From: Paraburkholderia aromaticivorans
GTDB lineage: Bacteria; Pseudomonadota; Gammaproteobacteria; Burkholderiales; Burkholderiaceae
Length of the DNA stretch: 64,000 nt
Direction: 5' to 3'
Assembly: GCF_012689525.1 (NCBI RefSeq)
Contig: NZ_CP051516.1
Location: 1,674,001-1,738,000, forward strand
Positions 29,771 to 38,733 of the stretch are shown one piece after another. Below the pieces are notes generated by a model that searched no databases, had not been told where the DNA came from, and saw nothing but the letters and a program-made list of their open reading frames with translations. Both the position numbers and the translations under genes were made by a program. How positions within the stretch are numbered: position 1 is the first letter of the stretch; the number at the start of each line of letters is the position of its first letter.

Positions 29771-29801
29771 GGCACCGGCTTGTCATTGCGCAAGCCGGCG
29801 C
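29771..29801 (+). repeat. Intercistronic hairpin odhB-lpdA
   Basis: Stem CCGGCTTG/CAAGCCGG with an 8-base loop and flanking GGC/GCC pairing, 10 bases after the odhB stop and lacking a T-run. It mirrors the hairpin after odhA. Confidence 0.6.
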
Positions 29802-29906
29802 CATATATGCACCAAGCAGTCAGCACGTCTTTCGCATTCCGCAGTACAGGAACGCCGCGCGCCACGAAGCGTGGCCGCGCGCCGTTCCGTCATCAAAAGG
29901 ATTGTC

Positions 29907-31337
29907 ATGTCCAAAGAATTTGACGTCGTCGTGATCGGCGCAGGCCCTGGCGGTTACATCGCCGCCATCCGCGCAGCGCAGCTCGGCAAGACCGTCGCCT
30001 GTATCGAAAAATGGAAGAACCCGGCCGGCACGCTGAAGCTCGGCGGCACGTGCCTGAACGTGGGTTGCATTCCGTCGAAGGCGCTGCTCGCGTCGTCGGA
30101 AGAGTTTGAAAACGCGTCGCATCACCTGTCTGACCACGGCATCTCCGTGGAAAACGTGACGGTCGACGTCGCGAAGATGATGGCCCGTAAAGAAGGCATC
30201 GTCGAAAAGATGACCAAGGGCATCGAATTCCTGTTCCGCAAGAACAAGATCACGTGGCTCAAGGGCCACGGCAAGTTCACCGGCAAGACGGACGCCGGCG
30301 TGCAGATCGAAGTGAGCGGCGAAGGCGAAGCCGAAGTGGTCACGGCGAAGAACGTGATCATCGCCACGGGTTCGAAGGCGCGCCATCTGCCGAACATTCC
30401 GGTCGACAACAAGATCGTCGCCGACAACGAAGGCGCGTTGAGCTTCGACTCCACGCCGAAGAAACTGGCTGTGATCGGCGCAGGCGTGATCGGTCTGGAA
30501 CTGGGTTCGGTGTGGCGCCGTCTTGGCGCGGAAGTGACCGTGCTCGAAGCGCTGCCGGAATTCCTCGGCGCGGCTGACCAGGCGCTGGCGAAAGAAGCGG
30601 CTAAGCAGTTCAAGAAACAAGGTCTGGACATCCACGTCGGCGTGAAGGTCGGCGAAGTGACGACGACCGACCAGAGCGTGACGATCAATTACACGGACAA
30701 GGACGGCAACGCGCAGAAGCTCGAAGCCGACCGCCTGATCGTGTCGATCGGCCGCGTGCCGAACACCGACAACCTCGGTCTCGAAGCAATCGGCCTGAAG
30801 GCCAACGAGCGTGGCTTCATCGACATCGACGATCATTGCGCGACGGCCGTGCCGAACGTGTACGCGATCGGCGACGTGGTGCGCGGCCCGATGCTCGCGC
30901 ACAAGGCAGAAGACGAAGGCGTGCTGGTCGCCGAAATCATCGACGGTCAGAAGCCGCATATCGACTACAACTGCGTACCGTGGGTGATTTACACCGAACC
31001 GGAAATCGCGTGGGTCGGCAAGACCGAACAGCAACTGAAGGCCGAAGGCCGCGAGATCAAGACGGGCCAGTTCCCGTTCATGGCGAACGGCCGCGCGCTC
31101 GGCATCAACAAGGCGGATGGTTTCGTCAAGATGATCGCCGACGCCAAGACCGACGAACTGCTCGGCGTGCACATCATCTCGGCCAACGCGTCGGACCTGA
31201 TCGCGGAAGCCGTGGTGGCGATGGAATTCAAGGCGGCGTCGGAAGACATCGGCCGCATTTGCCATCCGCACCCGTCGCTGTCGGAAGTCATGCGCGAGGC
31301 GGCACTCGCTGTCGACAAGCGCGCGCTGAACATGTAA
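29907..31337 (+). CDS. lpdA: Dihydrolipoyl dehydrogenase (E3)
   Basis: A 476-residue flavoprotein that reoxidises the E2 dihydrolipoyl group with NAD. It has the FAD Rossmann motif GAGPGGYIAAIRAAQLG, the redox disulfide GGTCLNVGCIPSK (Cys49, Cys54), the NAD motif IGAGVIGLELGSVWRRLG, the second FAD motif NVYAIGDVVRGPMLAHKAEDEG and the C-terminal catalytic HPHPSLSE (His455, Glu460). The start was set at ATG 29907, which gives the standard N-terminus; the longer frame adds an unrelated leader. A terminator follows. Confidence 0.97.
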   Translation: MSKEFDVVVIGAGPGGYIAAIRAAQLGKTVACIEKWKNPAGTLKLGGTCLNVGCIPSKALLASSEEFENASHHLSDHGISVENVTVDVAKMMARKEGIVEKMTKGIEFLFRKNKITWLKGHGKFTGKTDAGVQIEVSGEGEAEVVTAKNVIIATGSKARHLPNIPVDNKIVADNEGALSFDSTPKKLAVIGAGVIGLELGSVWRRLGAEVTVLEALPEFLGAADQALAKEAAKQFKKQGLDIHVGVKVGEVTTTDQSVTINYTDKDGNAQKLEADRLIVSIGRVPNTDNLGLEAIGLKANERGFIDIDDHCATAVPNVYAIGDVVRGPMLAHKAEDEGVLVAEIIDGQKPHIDYNCVPWVIYTEPEIAWVGKTEQQLKAEGREIKTGQFPFMANGRALGINKADGFVKMIADAKTDELLGVHIISANASDLIAEAVVAMEFKAASEDIGRICHPHPSLSEVMREAALAVDKRALNM

Positions 31338-31378
31338 TTCCGCGCACGCCTGACTGACAGTACTCCGGCATTACCACG

Positions 31379-31414
31379 AAGGCGGGCGGGTTCATTCCCC
31401 CCGCCTTTCTATTT
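31379..31414 (+). terminator. Terminator after lpdA
   Basis: Stem AAGGCGGG/CCCGCCTT with a 13-base loop followed by TCTATTT, 42 bases after the lpdA stop and just before zapE, which therefore may be transcribed partly on its own. Confidence 0.75.
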
Positions 31415-31425
31415 GCAGCAACACA

Positions 31426-32523
31426 ATGAACGTCACCGAATACTACGAAAAAGAACTGCAGACGCGGGGTTACCAATCGGACCCGGCGCAGCGCGCGGCG
31501 GTCGACCGTCTGCAGCGGTGCTATGAAGAGTGGACCGAGTACAAGTCGCGCCGCTCGAACGCGTTCAAGAAACTGCTGATCCACCCGGATCTGCCGCGCG
31601 GCGTGTACATGTGGGGCGGCGTAGGGCGGGGCAAGAGCTTCCTGATGGACAGCTTTTACATGATCGTGCCGTTGCATCGCAAAACACGCCTGCATTTCCA
31701 CGAGTTCATGCGCGAAGTGCACCGTGAGCTGGAAGACCTGAAGGGCACCGCCGATCCGCTAGACGAACTCGCGCGCCGCATTGCCAAACGCTACCGGATG
31801 ATCTGTTTCGACGAATTCCACGTGTCGGATATCGCCGACGCGATGATCCTGTACCGCCTGCTCGACAAGCTGTTCGAAAACGGCGTGCAGTTCGTGATGA
31901 CCTCCAACTACGATCCGGACACGCTGTATCCGGACGGGCTGCATCGCGACCGGATGCTGCCGGCGATCGACCTCATCAAGGCAAAGCTCGACGTGATCAA
32001 CGTCGATGCGGGTATCGACTACCGGCAACGGACGCTGGCTCAGGTCGAGATGTATCACACGCCGCTCGGCGCCGCCGCCGACAAGGCGTTGCGCGATGCG
32101 TTCGCGCGCCTCGCCGCGGTGCCCGACGAAAGCCCGATCCTGCGTATCGAAAAGCGTGAGTTGAAGGCGCTGCGCCGCGCCGACGGCGTCGTGTGGTTCG
32201 ACTTCGCCACCTTGTGCGGCGGCCCGCGCTCGCAGAACGACTATCTGGAACTGGCGAGCCGCTTTCACGCGGTGGTCCTTTCCGGCGTGCCGCAGATGTC
32301 CGTACGCATGGCGTCGGAGGCGCGCCGCTTCACGTGGCTGATCGACGTGTTCTACGACCACAAGGTGAAGCTGCTGATGTCCGCTGCGGTGCCGCCTGAA
32401 GAGTTGTACATGGACGGTCCGATGGCCAACGAGTTCACGCGTACGGTGTCGCGCATCGTCGAAATGCAGTCGAAGGAATATCTCGACACACCACGGCGGA
32501 TCGTCGATACATCGCTGACCTGA
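31426..32523 (+). CDS. zapE: Cell division protein ZapE (AFG1-like ATPase)
   Basis: A 365-residue P-loop ATPase of the ZapE/AFG1 family; E. coli ZapE modulates the FtsZ ring. Walker A is GGVGRGKS (residues 64-71), Walker B is in ICFDEFHVSDIADAMIL, and the family segments FHEFMREVHREL, FVMTSNYDPDTLYPDGLHRDRMLPAI and YYDHKVKLLMSA-type FYDHKVKLLMSAAVPPEELY are present. Length is normal. It follows lpdA directly, an arrangement common in Burkholderiaceae. Confidence 0.95.
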   Translation: MNVTEYYEKELQTRGYQSDPAQRAAVDRLQRCYEEWTEYKSRRSNAFKKLLIHPDLPRGVYMWGGVGRGKSFLMDSFYMIVPLHRKTRLHFHEFMREVHRELEDLKGTADPLDELARRIAKRYRMICFDEFHVSDIADAMILYRLLDKLFENGVQFVMTSNYDPDTLYPDGLHRDRMLPAIDLIKAKLDVINVDAGIDYRQRTLAQVEMYHTPLGAAADKALRDAFARLAAVPDESPILRIEKRELKALRRADGVVWFDFATLCGGPRSQNDYLELASRFHAVVLSGVPQMSVRMASEARRFTWLIDVFYDHKVKLLMSAAVPPEELYMDGPMANEFTRTVSRIVEMQSKEYLDTPRRIVDTSLT

Positions 32524-32683
32524 GGCGTCGCGCGTCACGGCCGGCGGTGCTTTTACGATAGATCGCGCGCCGTTCGCCGATGACGCGCTGTCGTCCGGCG
32601 TATTTTCAAGATTCGGATTGGTCTTATATTCCGTCCGCGGACGACTGGATATCTTTTGTCGAGGTTTTGACAAAGGAGAAACC

Positions 32684-33133
32684 ATGAATCCGTACCGTGA
32701 TATCAACGACGAAGAATGGCAACGTGTCGCACCGTTGCTTCCCGAACTGCGGCCGCGCTCAGAATTGCGTGGCCGGCCGCTTGCCAATACACGCTCGGTG
32801 CTCAACGGCGTGCTGTGGATCATGTATAGCGGCGCCACCTGGTCCGCCATGCCGCGCAAGTACCCGTCCTACCAGACCTGTCATCGCCGCTTCAAGGTGT
32901 GGTATGAATCCGGCGTGCTTAACCGTGTCATGGAACAACTGTTCGGTGCGGCGAGCGAAGAGCTTTGCGGCCTGATGGAAGCGCGCATGCGTACGCACGT
33001 GAACGAGAAACCGCAGAGCGTCGAAGCCGAAAAGGCTCCGGTTGTCGCACCTGCGGTGTACAGCCCGCCTACGAGCCAACCACTGCCGTCCTCGCCGTTC
33101 GCGTTCCATTCGCCCTTCAAACACGCTGCATGA
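32684..33133 (+). CDS. Orphan DUF4096 protein (transposase-derived domain)
   Basis: A 149-residue protein with the IS5-type DUF4096 helix-turn-helix in residues 1-85 (YRDINDEEWQRVAPLLPELRPR, GRPLANTRSVLNGVLWIMYSGATWSAMPRKYPSYQTCHRRFKVWYESGVL). It continues into a Pro/Ser/Ala-rich tail with no DDE residues. A strong ribosome-binding site (AAAGGAG) precedes the ATG at 32684, and codon usage is like the neighbours. No inverted repeats flank it. An intact frame with its own translation signals favours a domesticated DNA-binding protein over a decaying transposase, but that is inference. Confidence 0.8.
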   Translation: MNPYRDINDEEWQRVAPLLPELRPRSELRGRPLANTRSVLNGVLWIMYSGATWSAMPRKYPSYQTCHRRFKVWYESGVLNRVMEQLFGAASEELCGLMEARMRTHVNEKPQSVEAEKAPVVAPAVYSPPTSQPLPSSPFAFHSPFKHAA

Positions 33134-33165
33134 CCCATTCAACCCAGCGTCTTCCAATAAAGGAA

Positions 33166-33194
33166 ACGGCCGAACGATTGCGATCGTCGGCCGT
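33166..33194. terminator. Hairpin between convergent genes
   Basis: Arms ACGGCCG(A)ACGAT and ATCGTCGGCCGT pair with one bulged base around a 4-base loop, between the DUF4096 gene and the convergent DUF2147 gene. T-tracts are poor on both strands, so terminator function is likely but unproven. Confidence 0.6.
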
Positions 33195-33245
33195 CTCTCA
33201 TCGTTCCATGCGGGCTCTGCAACGAGCCCCCGAACTACCCGCGCA

Positions 33246-33731
33246 TCATTGTTGACGAATCCAGGTCTGCGAGCGGCCCAGCAGCGACACGCCGATATAG
33301 CCTCGCACGACCAGTTTGTTCCCACCGTCTTCCAGGTGCATCTTGCACTTGTAGAGCTTGCCGTTTTCCGGGTCGAGAATCTGCCCGTGATCCCAGGCAT
33401 CGCCGTCCTTCTTCAGATCGCTGATGATCGTCATGCCGAGAATTGGCTGATCCTTGCGCGCGTCGGTACAAGCGGTGCAGCGGCGGTCCGGCTGGTCGTT
33501 CGCGCCGAGCCCCTTGATGACCTTGCCGCTGATCGCGCCGCTGCCGTCTTGCGAGATCTGCACGAGCGCCTTGGGCTGGCCGGTATGATCGTCGATGGTT
33601 TGCCAGGTGCCGACCGGACTGTCAGCCTGTGCCATGGCCGTGACGGCACTGGCGAGCAATACGCCGGCGAGCGCGGCATGTTTGGCTGTGCGAAGCGCGA
33701 CTGCGCGCGCGCGGTGTGTGAATTGCATCAT
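33246..33731 (-). CDS. DUF2147 family exported protein
   Basis: A 161-residue protein with a Sec signal peptide (cleavage after AMAQA, about residue 36). The DUF2147 lipocalin-like domain follows: SPVGTWQTIDDHTGQPKALVQI, GSGAISGKVIKGLG, CTACTDARKDQPILGMTII, ILDPENGKLYKCKMHLEDGGNKLVVRGYIGVSLLGRSQTW. It has the typical CxxC-containing loop and the final RSQTW. It is probably periplasmic; its function is unknown. AAGGAGG precedes the start. Confidence 0.9.
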   Translation of the reverse strand: MMQFTHRARAVALRTAKHAALAGVLLASAVTAMAQADSPVGTWQTIDDHTGQPKALVQISQDGSGAISGKVIKGLGANDQPDRRCTACTDARKDQPILGMTIISDLKKDGDAWDHGQILDPENGKLYKCKMHLEDGGNKLVVRGYIGVSLLGRSQTWIRQQ

Positions 33732-33988
33732 TGTCTTCCTCCTTGATTAAAGACGGCGCGATCATGGTCGCGCGGCGTTATTGGCATCTCGGGCGGTCTT
33801 CAGACGCCGGCCGCCGTGATGCCTGGCATGGCCCCTCAGGTTCGACTTCTGCTGCCCTCGTGTGCCACGCGCGGCTTGTGGATGACGGCTTGCCCGCCGC
33901 CGGCGACACATCGTCAGCGCAGAATACGTGAAAGTGCGCGCGTCGTTTGATAGTGGACCCTCTAATCAGGACGCGGCACTTTTACCGA

Positions 33989-34440
33989 TCAATTCAGCTG
34001 ATACGAAAACGTCGCGTTGATGCGCGGACTGCGCGACGCGCTCTCCACCGGCGCGTCGCCGATCGCTTTGGCCACCGAGAGATCGAGGCTGTAGTACTTC
34101 GCATCCGAGATGCGGAAGCCGAACGCGATCGACGAAAGCTTCGACGGCGAGGGCGTGCCCGCATGCAGATAGACGCGCGCCATATCGAACGAGACGTAAG
34201 GTGTGAGCGTGCGCAGATACGTGAAGCCTGGTGTGAACGCACGGTTGACTTCCAGCATCGCGCCCCAGCCCGAATCGCCTGATGCCTGGCCCGGCTGATA
34301 GCCCTGCGCGAAACGCTGCGCGCCGAACGAGATCTGCTCCGAAGTCGGCAGCGACACGCCGCTGTATTGACCTGTCAGAGAGACCGCCGTGCCGATCTTC
34401 AACGGCCACTCGTTGGTTTGCGAGAAGCTGGCGCAGGTCG
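33989..34440 (-). pseudogene. 3' remnant of a TpsB (ShlB/FhaC/HecB) transporter gene
   Basis: About 150 codons encode the end of an Omp85-type two-partner-secretion barrel: LTGQYSGVSLPTSEQISFGAQRFAQGYQPGQASGD, GFTYLRTLTPYVSFDMARVYLHAG, LSSIAFGFRISDAKYYSLDLSVAKAIGDAPVES and a terminal aromatic strand (INATFSYQLN). The POTRA domains and most of the barrel, normally another 400 or so residues, are missing. Upstream the reading frame runs into tadB sequence of opposite orientation. It is a deletion remnant. Confidence 0.8.
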
Positions 34441-34788
34441 CGCTGATCTACGGCGTGCGCGAACTCGAACTGGTTGGCGCCGTGCTGCGTCTGTCGGTCA
34501 AATATGGCGGCCGCGCCGACGTGATGCTCGAACGGACGGCCTCGTTCATGCGCGATCTCGAACATGCCGTGCGCGAACTGGTGGCGATGTCGGCGGAAAC
34601 GCGGCTTTCGTCGTGGGTGCTGGCCATGTTGCCCGGTCGGCATCGGCGGTTTTCTGATTCTCTCCAATCCTAAGTATTTCGCTTCGATGTGGTTCGACCC
34701 GGCTGGCCGGCAACTCGTCTATCTGGCGTTCGTGCTGCAGGTGGTCGGGGCGTATCTGCTGTACCGCCTCGCGAATCTGAGGAATTGA
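34425..34788 (+). pseudogene. tadB: 3' remnant of tadB (Tad/Flp pilus platform protein), frameshifted
   Basis: Sequence of the C-terminal third of a type II secretion F-domain protein. One frame gives ELELVGAVLRLSVKYGGRADVMLERTASFMRDLEHAVRELVAMSAETRLSSWVLAMLP. An extra base in a CCC run near 34635 then shifts the frame, and the rest (VGIGGFLILSNPKYFASMWFDPAGRQLVYLAFVLQVVGAYLLYRLANLRN, split between frames) completes the last membrane helices. The 5' two thirds are absent. The tadC remnant starts 2 bases later, the normal tad spacing. Confidence 0.8.
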
Positions 34789-34790
34789 CG

Positions 34791-35406
34791 ATGCAGACCC
34801 AACAACTCGTCGCACTCGCACTGGCTCTGGCCGCGCTCGGTTTGCTGCTGATCGCCGGCCTGGTGCTGGCGCGCGTGGCGGCCGCGCGGCGCAGCGAACG
34901 CACGCTGCGGCACGCGCTCGACGAGCGTGCGTTGCAAAGCGCGGCGCTCGCGGCCGCGGCGGCACGTGGCGCAGAGGGCGCGCAGGGTGGCGCGAAGGCA
35001 AGCCGTGCGCAGCGTGCCGCCCACGGGTTTCAAGGGCCTGCTCGAACGCTTCGCGCATACCGGGATTCGCTGGCTCGACACGCCGTTCGGACGCCAGGTT
35101 GTCGCTGAAGAAGATCGCCGGCTGCTCGAACAATGCGGCTTCGTGGATACGCGCACGCGCGCCCTCTTTCTGCTGGCGCGGCTGCCGGGCGCGCTACAAG
35201 TCGCGCCCCTGGGCTACGATCTCAGCGCGGTCCTGACGCCGATTCTTTCCGGCGTGACGGGGCTCATCAGGCCGGTCCTCAAACCGATCTTCAAACTGCT
35301 CGACACCATCCTGGTCCCCACACTTTCCCTATTGGGCGTTCAGGTCGGCACCGCCACGGTCCATAACATGTCGCTGACGTGCGGCGTTTCGCAACTGGTC
35401 AACTAG
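34791..35406 (+). pseudogene. tadC: tadC 5' remnant fused to a TadG-like 3' remnant
   Basis: The start encodes a TadC-like N-terminus (membrane helix LVALALALAALGLLLIAGLVLARVAAARRSERTL). The frame changes near 35020, after which GFKGLLERFAHTGIRWLDTPFGRQVVAEEDRRLLEQCGF continues the TadC-like part. Around residue LLARL the homology switches to a C-terminus of the TadG-like kind (LSAVLTPILSGVTGLIRPVLKPIFKLLDTILVPTLSLLGVQVGTATVHN, ending CGVSQLVN). This is a deletion fusion that removed the genes in between. TadG assignment is less certain than TadC. Confidence 0.65.
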
Positions 35407-35416
35407 CCAATCCAAG

Positions 35417-36808
35417 ATGAGAACTACCACCAAAATCGAGGAACTCGATATCTACGTCTGGGAAGGCAAGGCCGACATCGTCGACCGGGTCGCGCGCTGC
35501 ATGGCGAGCTTCGATGTCGAAGTGATCCGTGCGGACGATATCGCGATCTCGCCCGAACGGACCGCGCTGCGGCCGTCGCTTGCGATCATCAGCGTGTCGG
35601 TGATCGACAGCGGCGCGCTGATTCTGCACGACTGGCAGGCCGCGCACGGCATTCCAGTGGTCTGGTTCGGCGCCGCGCCGCGCGAACATGATCCGGCCAC
35701 CTATCCGTCCGAGTACTCGCATATTCTGCCGCTCGACTTCACCTGCGCCGAACTGCGCGGCATGGTCATGAAGCTCGTGCTGCAAATGCGCGCGCACAGC
35801 GCGAAGACGCACGAGTCCGATGCGATGATCGCCAACTCGGAGTGCATGCAGGCGCTGCTGCACGAAGTCGACACCTTTGCCGATTGCGACACGAGCGTGC
35901 TGGTGCACGGCGAAACCGGCGTCGGCAAGGAGCGCATCGCGCAACTGCTGCACGAAAAACATCGCCGCTACGGGCAAGGCCCGTTCGTCGCGGTGAACTG
36001 CGGCGCGATTCCGGACGGCCTGTTCGAATCGCTGTTCTTCGGTCACTCGAAAGGCTCATTCACCGGCGCGGTGGTCGCGCACAAAGGCTACTTCGAGCAG
36101 GCCGACGGCGGCACGCTGTTCCTCGACGAAATCGGCGATTTGCCGCTCTATCAGCAGGTCAAGTTGCTGCGCGTGCTCGAAGACAGCGCGGTCACGCGCA
36201 TCGGTTCGACGACGCCGGTCAAGCTCGACTTCCGGCTGGTGGCGGCGACCAACAAACTGCTGCCGCAACTGGTGAAGGACGGCACGTTTCACGCCGACCT
36301 CTACTACCGGCTTGCCGTGATCGAGTTGAAGACTCCGTCGCTGGAGGAACGGGGCGCCGTCGACAAGATTGCGATCTTCAAGGCGTTCATCGCACAGATC
36401 GTCGGCGCGGAGCGTCTCGCCGCGTTGTCCGATCTGCCGTACTGGCTCGCCGATGCCGTCGCCGACACGTATTTCCCCGGCAATGTGCGCGAGTTGCGCA
36501 ACCTGGCCGAGCGCATCGGCGTGACCGTGCGGCAGATCGGCGTGTGGGATGCGGCGCGTCTGCAACGGCTTCTCGCACTCGCGCGCACCACCCAGCCGGT
36601 GCCGGCCGAGAGCGTCGCCGAGGTGCTGGTGGACCGCAGCAAATGGGACATGGCCGAGCGTAACCGCGTGCTGGCCGCGCTCGACGCAAACGGGTGGCGC
36701 CGCCAGGATACGGCGCTCTATCTGGGCATTAGCCGCAAGGTTCTGTGGGAGAAAATGCTCAAGTATCAAATTTTCGACGAAGAGCCCGAAACACGCGAAA
36801 GTGAGTAA
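35417..36808 (+). CDS. Sigma-54-dependent transcriptional activator
   Basis: A 463-residue bacterial enhancer-binding protein. The N-terminal ~130 residues form a receiver-like regulatory domain without the usual phospho-acceptor pattern. The AAA+ domain has Walker A GETGVGKE (165-172), the sigma-54 loop GSFTGA (213-218, the common GAFTGA with Ser for Ala), Walker B GGTLFLDE (231-238) and the arginine-finger region. The C-terminus has a Fis-type helix-turn-helix ([21 protein letters not shown]). It starts 10 bases after the tad scar, so it probably controlled the lost Tad cluster. The frame is intact. Confidence 0.92.
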   Translation: MRTTTKIEELDIYVWEGKADIVDRVARCMASFDVEVIRADDIAISPERTALRPSLAIISVSVIDSGALILHDWQAAHGIPVVWFGAAPREHDPATYPSEYSHILPLDFTCAELRGMVMKLVLQMRAHSAKTHESDAMIANSECMQALLHEVDTFADCDTSVLVHGETGVGKERIAQLLHEKHRRYGQGPFVAVNCGAIPDGLFESLFFGHSKGSFTGAVVAHKGYFEQADGGTLFLDEIGDLPLYQQVKLLRVLEDSAVTRIGSTTPVKLDFRLVAATNKLLPQLVKDGTFHADLYYRLAVIELKTPSLEERGAVDKIAIFKAFIAQIVGAERLAALSDLPYWLADAVADTYFPGNVRELRNLAERIGVTVRQIGVWDAARLQRLLALARTTQPVPAESVAEVLVDRSKWDMAERNRVLAALDANGWRRQDTALYLGISRKVLWEKMLKYQIFDEEPETRESE

Positions 36809-36855
36809 TAATGAGACGGTTGTACTAAAACAAAAACTGTTCAAGCAGGAATTAC

Positions 36856-37578
36856 ATGGACCGAAAGTCGAAACTACGACAGATTGCCTTCGCCGCGTTC
36901 GTCGCGATGTGGGCAGTGCAGGGCGTCAATGCGCAGGCTCTGTCTGACAGCAACGCCAGCGCCGGGGGCGGCGTTGTTTCCCAGCCAGGCACGACGGCGG
37001 CGTTGCCGGCTACCTCACAGGCAGGACAGGCACCGAACTCGGCGCTCACGCCCGACGAAGCGAAGCAATCCGCGGCGGGCAACGTAGCGGAATTGCAGCA
37101 GATGATCCACGGCTCGGATCTGAGCGAATTGCGCACCACGTATAACGGCAGCTACGGAGCGAGCTTGCTGTTTTACGGCAAGGAAATGACGTACTACGTG
37201 GCGCTGTTCCAGCAGAAAAATTTCTGGCGTGTCATCAAGACGCAGGACGCGGCGCGTGCCGACATGATCTACAAGGATTTCGCGCGTCAGACGGTGCAAC
37301 TGTCGGACGTCGAGATTCGCCGCACGCAACTCGAGGCGCAAAAAGCGTTCACGGAGCGGATGATCGCGTTGTCGCAGGATCGTGCCAACCGCTTGCAAGC
37401 GGACCTCGATGTCGCGCGGCAGCAGCAGACCATTGTGGCGACCCAGCAGCAGCAGACTCACGCCGAAGCCTTGACGCTCGCTCAGCAGAAGGCCTCCGCG
37501 CAAGATCAGTTGCGCGCCACGCAGCGGCAGGTGCGCGATCTGCAGCGCCAGCTGGAAAGCGGTTTACCTTCGCACTGA
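36856..37578 (+). CDS. DUF2968 family exported coiled-coil protein
   Basis: A 240-residue protein with a signal peptide (cleavage after VNAQA, about residue 27), a low-complexity Ala/Ser/Gly linker, and a domain with VAELQQMIHGSDLSELRTTYNGSYGASLLFYGKEMTYYVALFQQKNFWRVIKTQDAARADMIYKDFARQTVQLSDVEIRR. It ends in a long Gln/Ala-rich coiled coil (about 155-236). This matches DUF2968, a Burkholderiales family of unknown role, probably periplasmic. It follows the sigma-54 activator by 47 bases but need not be co-transcribed. Confidence 0.8.
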   Translation: MDRKSKLRQIAFAAFVAMWAVQGVNAQALSDSNASAGGGVVSQPGTTAALPATSQAGQAPNSALTPDEAKQSAAGNVAELQQMIHGSDLSELRTTYNGSYGASLLFYGKEMTYYVALFQQKNFWRVIKTQDAARADMIYKDFARQTVQLSDVEIRRTQLEAQKAFTERMIALSQDRANRLQADLDVARQQQTIVATQQQQTHAEALTLAQQKASAQDQLRATQRQVRDLQRQLESGLPSH

Positions 37579-37963
37579 GTGCGGTGGTCTGAAGAGCATC
37601 CGGTGGGCAGGGCGGCGCGGCGTTGAACGTGTTGCCCGGCTCATCGAAACGATGACTCGTTATTCCGCTGTCTTCGTGCAACGCGCGTCGTTCGCGAGGT
37701 CCAGGCCAACGGTGTCGCCGTTTCACGACTCGCTCAATTCTCGATCCCCACGGCAGTAACAGCCCGCCACGTTTATTCCACGCGTGTTCGCGTGACGTCT
37801 CACGCGCGGCACGCGAGTGGCTCGGCGCACATCTTCCCAATTGTCTTGCACGCGTACGCGCACGAGCGCCTGCGCCCAACGTACCGGCCGTGCGGTGGCG
37901 GCGGCCAGACCTTGGCTGCTGCTTCGTTTCCCTGTGCTCCGCGAGCCACCAATGCGGCCAACT
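37579..37963. other. Intergenic region, no gene recognised
   Basis: Open frames here are antisense or random and lack family resemblance or translation signals. No strong repeat or terminator was seen. Confidence 0.5.
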
Positions 37964-38152
37964 TTAATGCCGCTTCTTTCCCTCCGAAGACGCTCCTTTC
38001 TCCGGCGCGTGATGCGGGTCCGCCATGTCGACGGCGATCGGATCGCTGGCGGGAAAGCTTTCCTCGAGCGCCTCGTCGAGACGGCTATCGGCGGACTCGT
38101 TGGATGCCTGTGTGGCGGCGGTTTGCGATTCGTGTTGCTTCTTGCTGGTCAT
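37964..38152 (-). CDS. Small hydrophilic protein with SFPASDP motif
   Basis: A 62-residue acidic, soluble protein with the stretch DSRLDEALEESFPASDPIAVD. Short proteins with an EALEESFPASDP core are widespread in proteobacteria and uncharacterised. The ends are Lys/His/Ser rich and look disordered. A ribosome-binding site (cggagcac) lies upstream of the ATG on the minus strand. Confidence 0.75.
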   Translation of the reverse strand: MTSKKQHESQTAATQASNESADSRLDEALEESFPASDPIAVDMADPHHAPEKGASSEGKKRH

Positions 38153-38482
38153 GACGTGCTCCGTAAGAAGAGAGTCAGCAAATCAGCATAGCGCAAAGCG
38201 GGGCTCGGCGAACATCGACCGAACGGCCTAGGACCGCGCGCCGTAAGCGTCCGCTTCAAAACCGCAAGCCGAACGCTGTACGAACCGATGCGGGTTCATC
38301 AGCCGAAACTTAAAACCATTGCGCAGTAACTCGTTTTCCGTGTGTCGACACAGTGCGACGCGGAAAAGAAAAGCAAGCGCCGGCCGCGTGGGCCGGTAGA
38401 CCGCAACGCATGCCGCGAATCGGCCGTGTCGCGCTCGGGAGGGGCGCAACCAGAACCCGCGAACAACAAGGCAGCGAACAAA
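38153..38482. other. Intergenic region, possible upstream extension of the next gene
   Basis: No separate gene is supported. An in-frame extension of the following gene reaches back to 38342 but is Arg/Lys/Pro rich and looks non-coding. Confidence 0.4.
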
Positions 38483-38713
38483 ATGAACCGGAAAAAAACC
38501 GCGTGCGCGTCGCAGCGCCTCAACGCGTCGCACGTCGTGGAAGCTGAATTGGAACACCTGGATTGGGCAACGAAGCAACCGGCGCAGCGCTTGCTGGACG
38601 CCGTGTACTGGAGGCGCCGCGTGCTGGCGGTCAAATGCGGATTCGAACTGACGGACTTGCAGGTGATGCGTCTGGAAAAGATCTTGCAGCGGCTCGGCCA
38701 TTCACCGGAGTAG
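38483..38713 (+). CDS. Hypothetical protein, 76 aa
   Basis: With the start at ATG 38483 the product is 76 residues, soluble and helical (VVEAELEHLDWATKQPAQRLLDAVYWRRRVLAVKCGFELTDLQVMRLEKILQRLG). The frame is open back to 38342, which would give 123 residues. I prefer the shorter form because the upstream part has biased composition. No family is recognised. Confidence 0.55.
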   Translation: MNRKKTACASQRLNASHVVEAELEHLDWATKQPAQRLLDAVYWRRRVLAVKCGFELTDLQVMRLEKILQRLGHSPE

Positions 38714-38733
38714 CCGAGCGCTGCCGCGGCCGC

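Noticed and set aside
34389..34673. Independent small gene of 94 codons
   Set aside because: Its sequence is the frame-shifted end of tadB; the last part is out-of-frame nonsense after the extra base near 34635.
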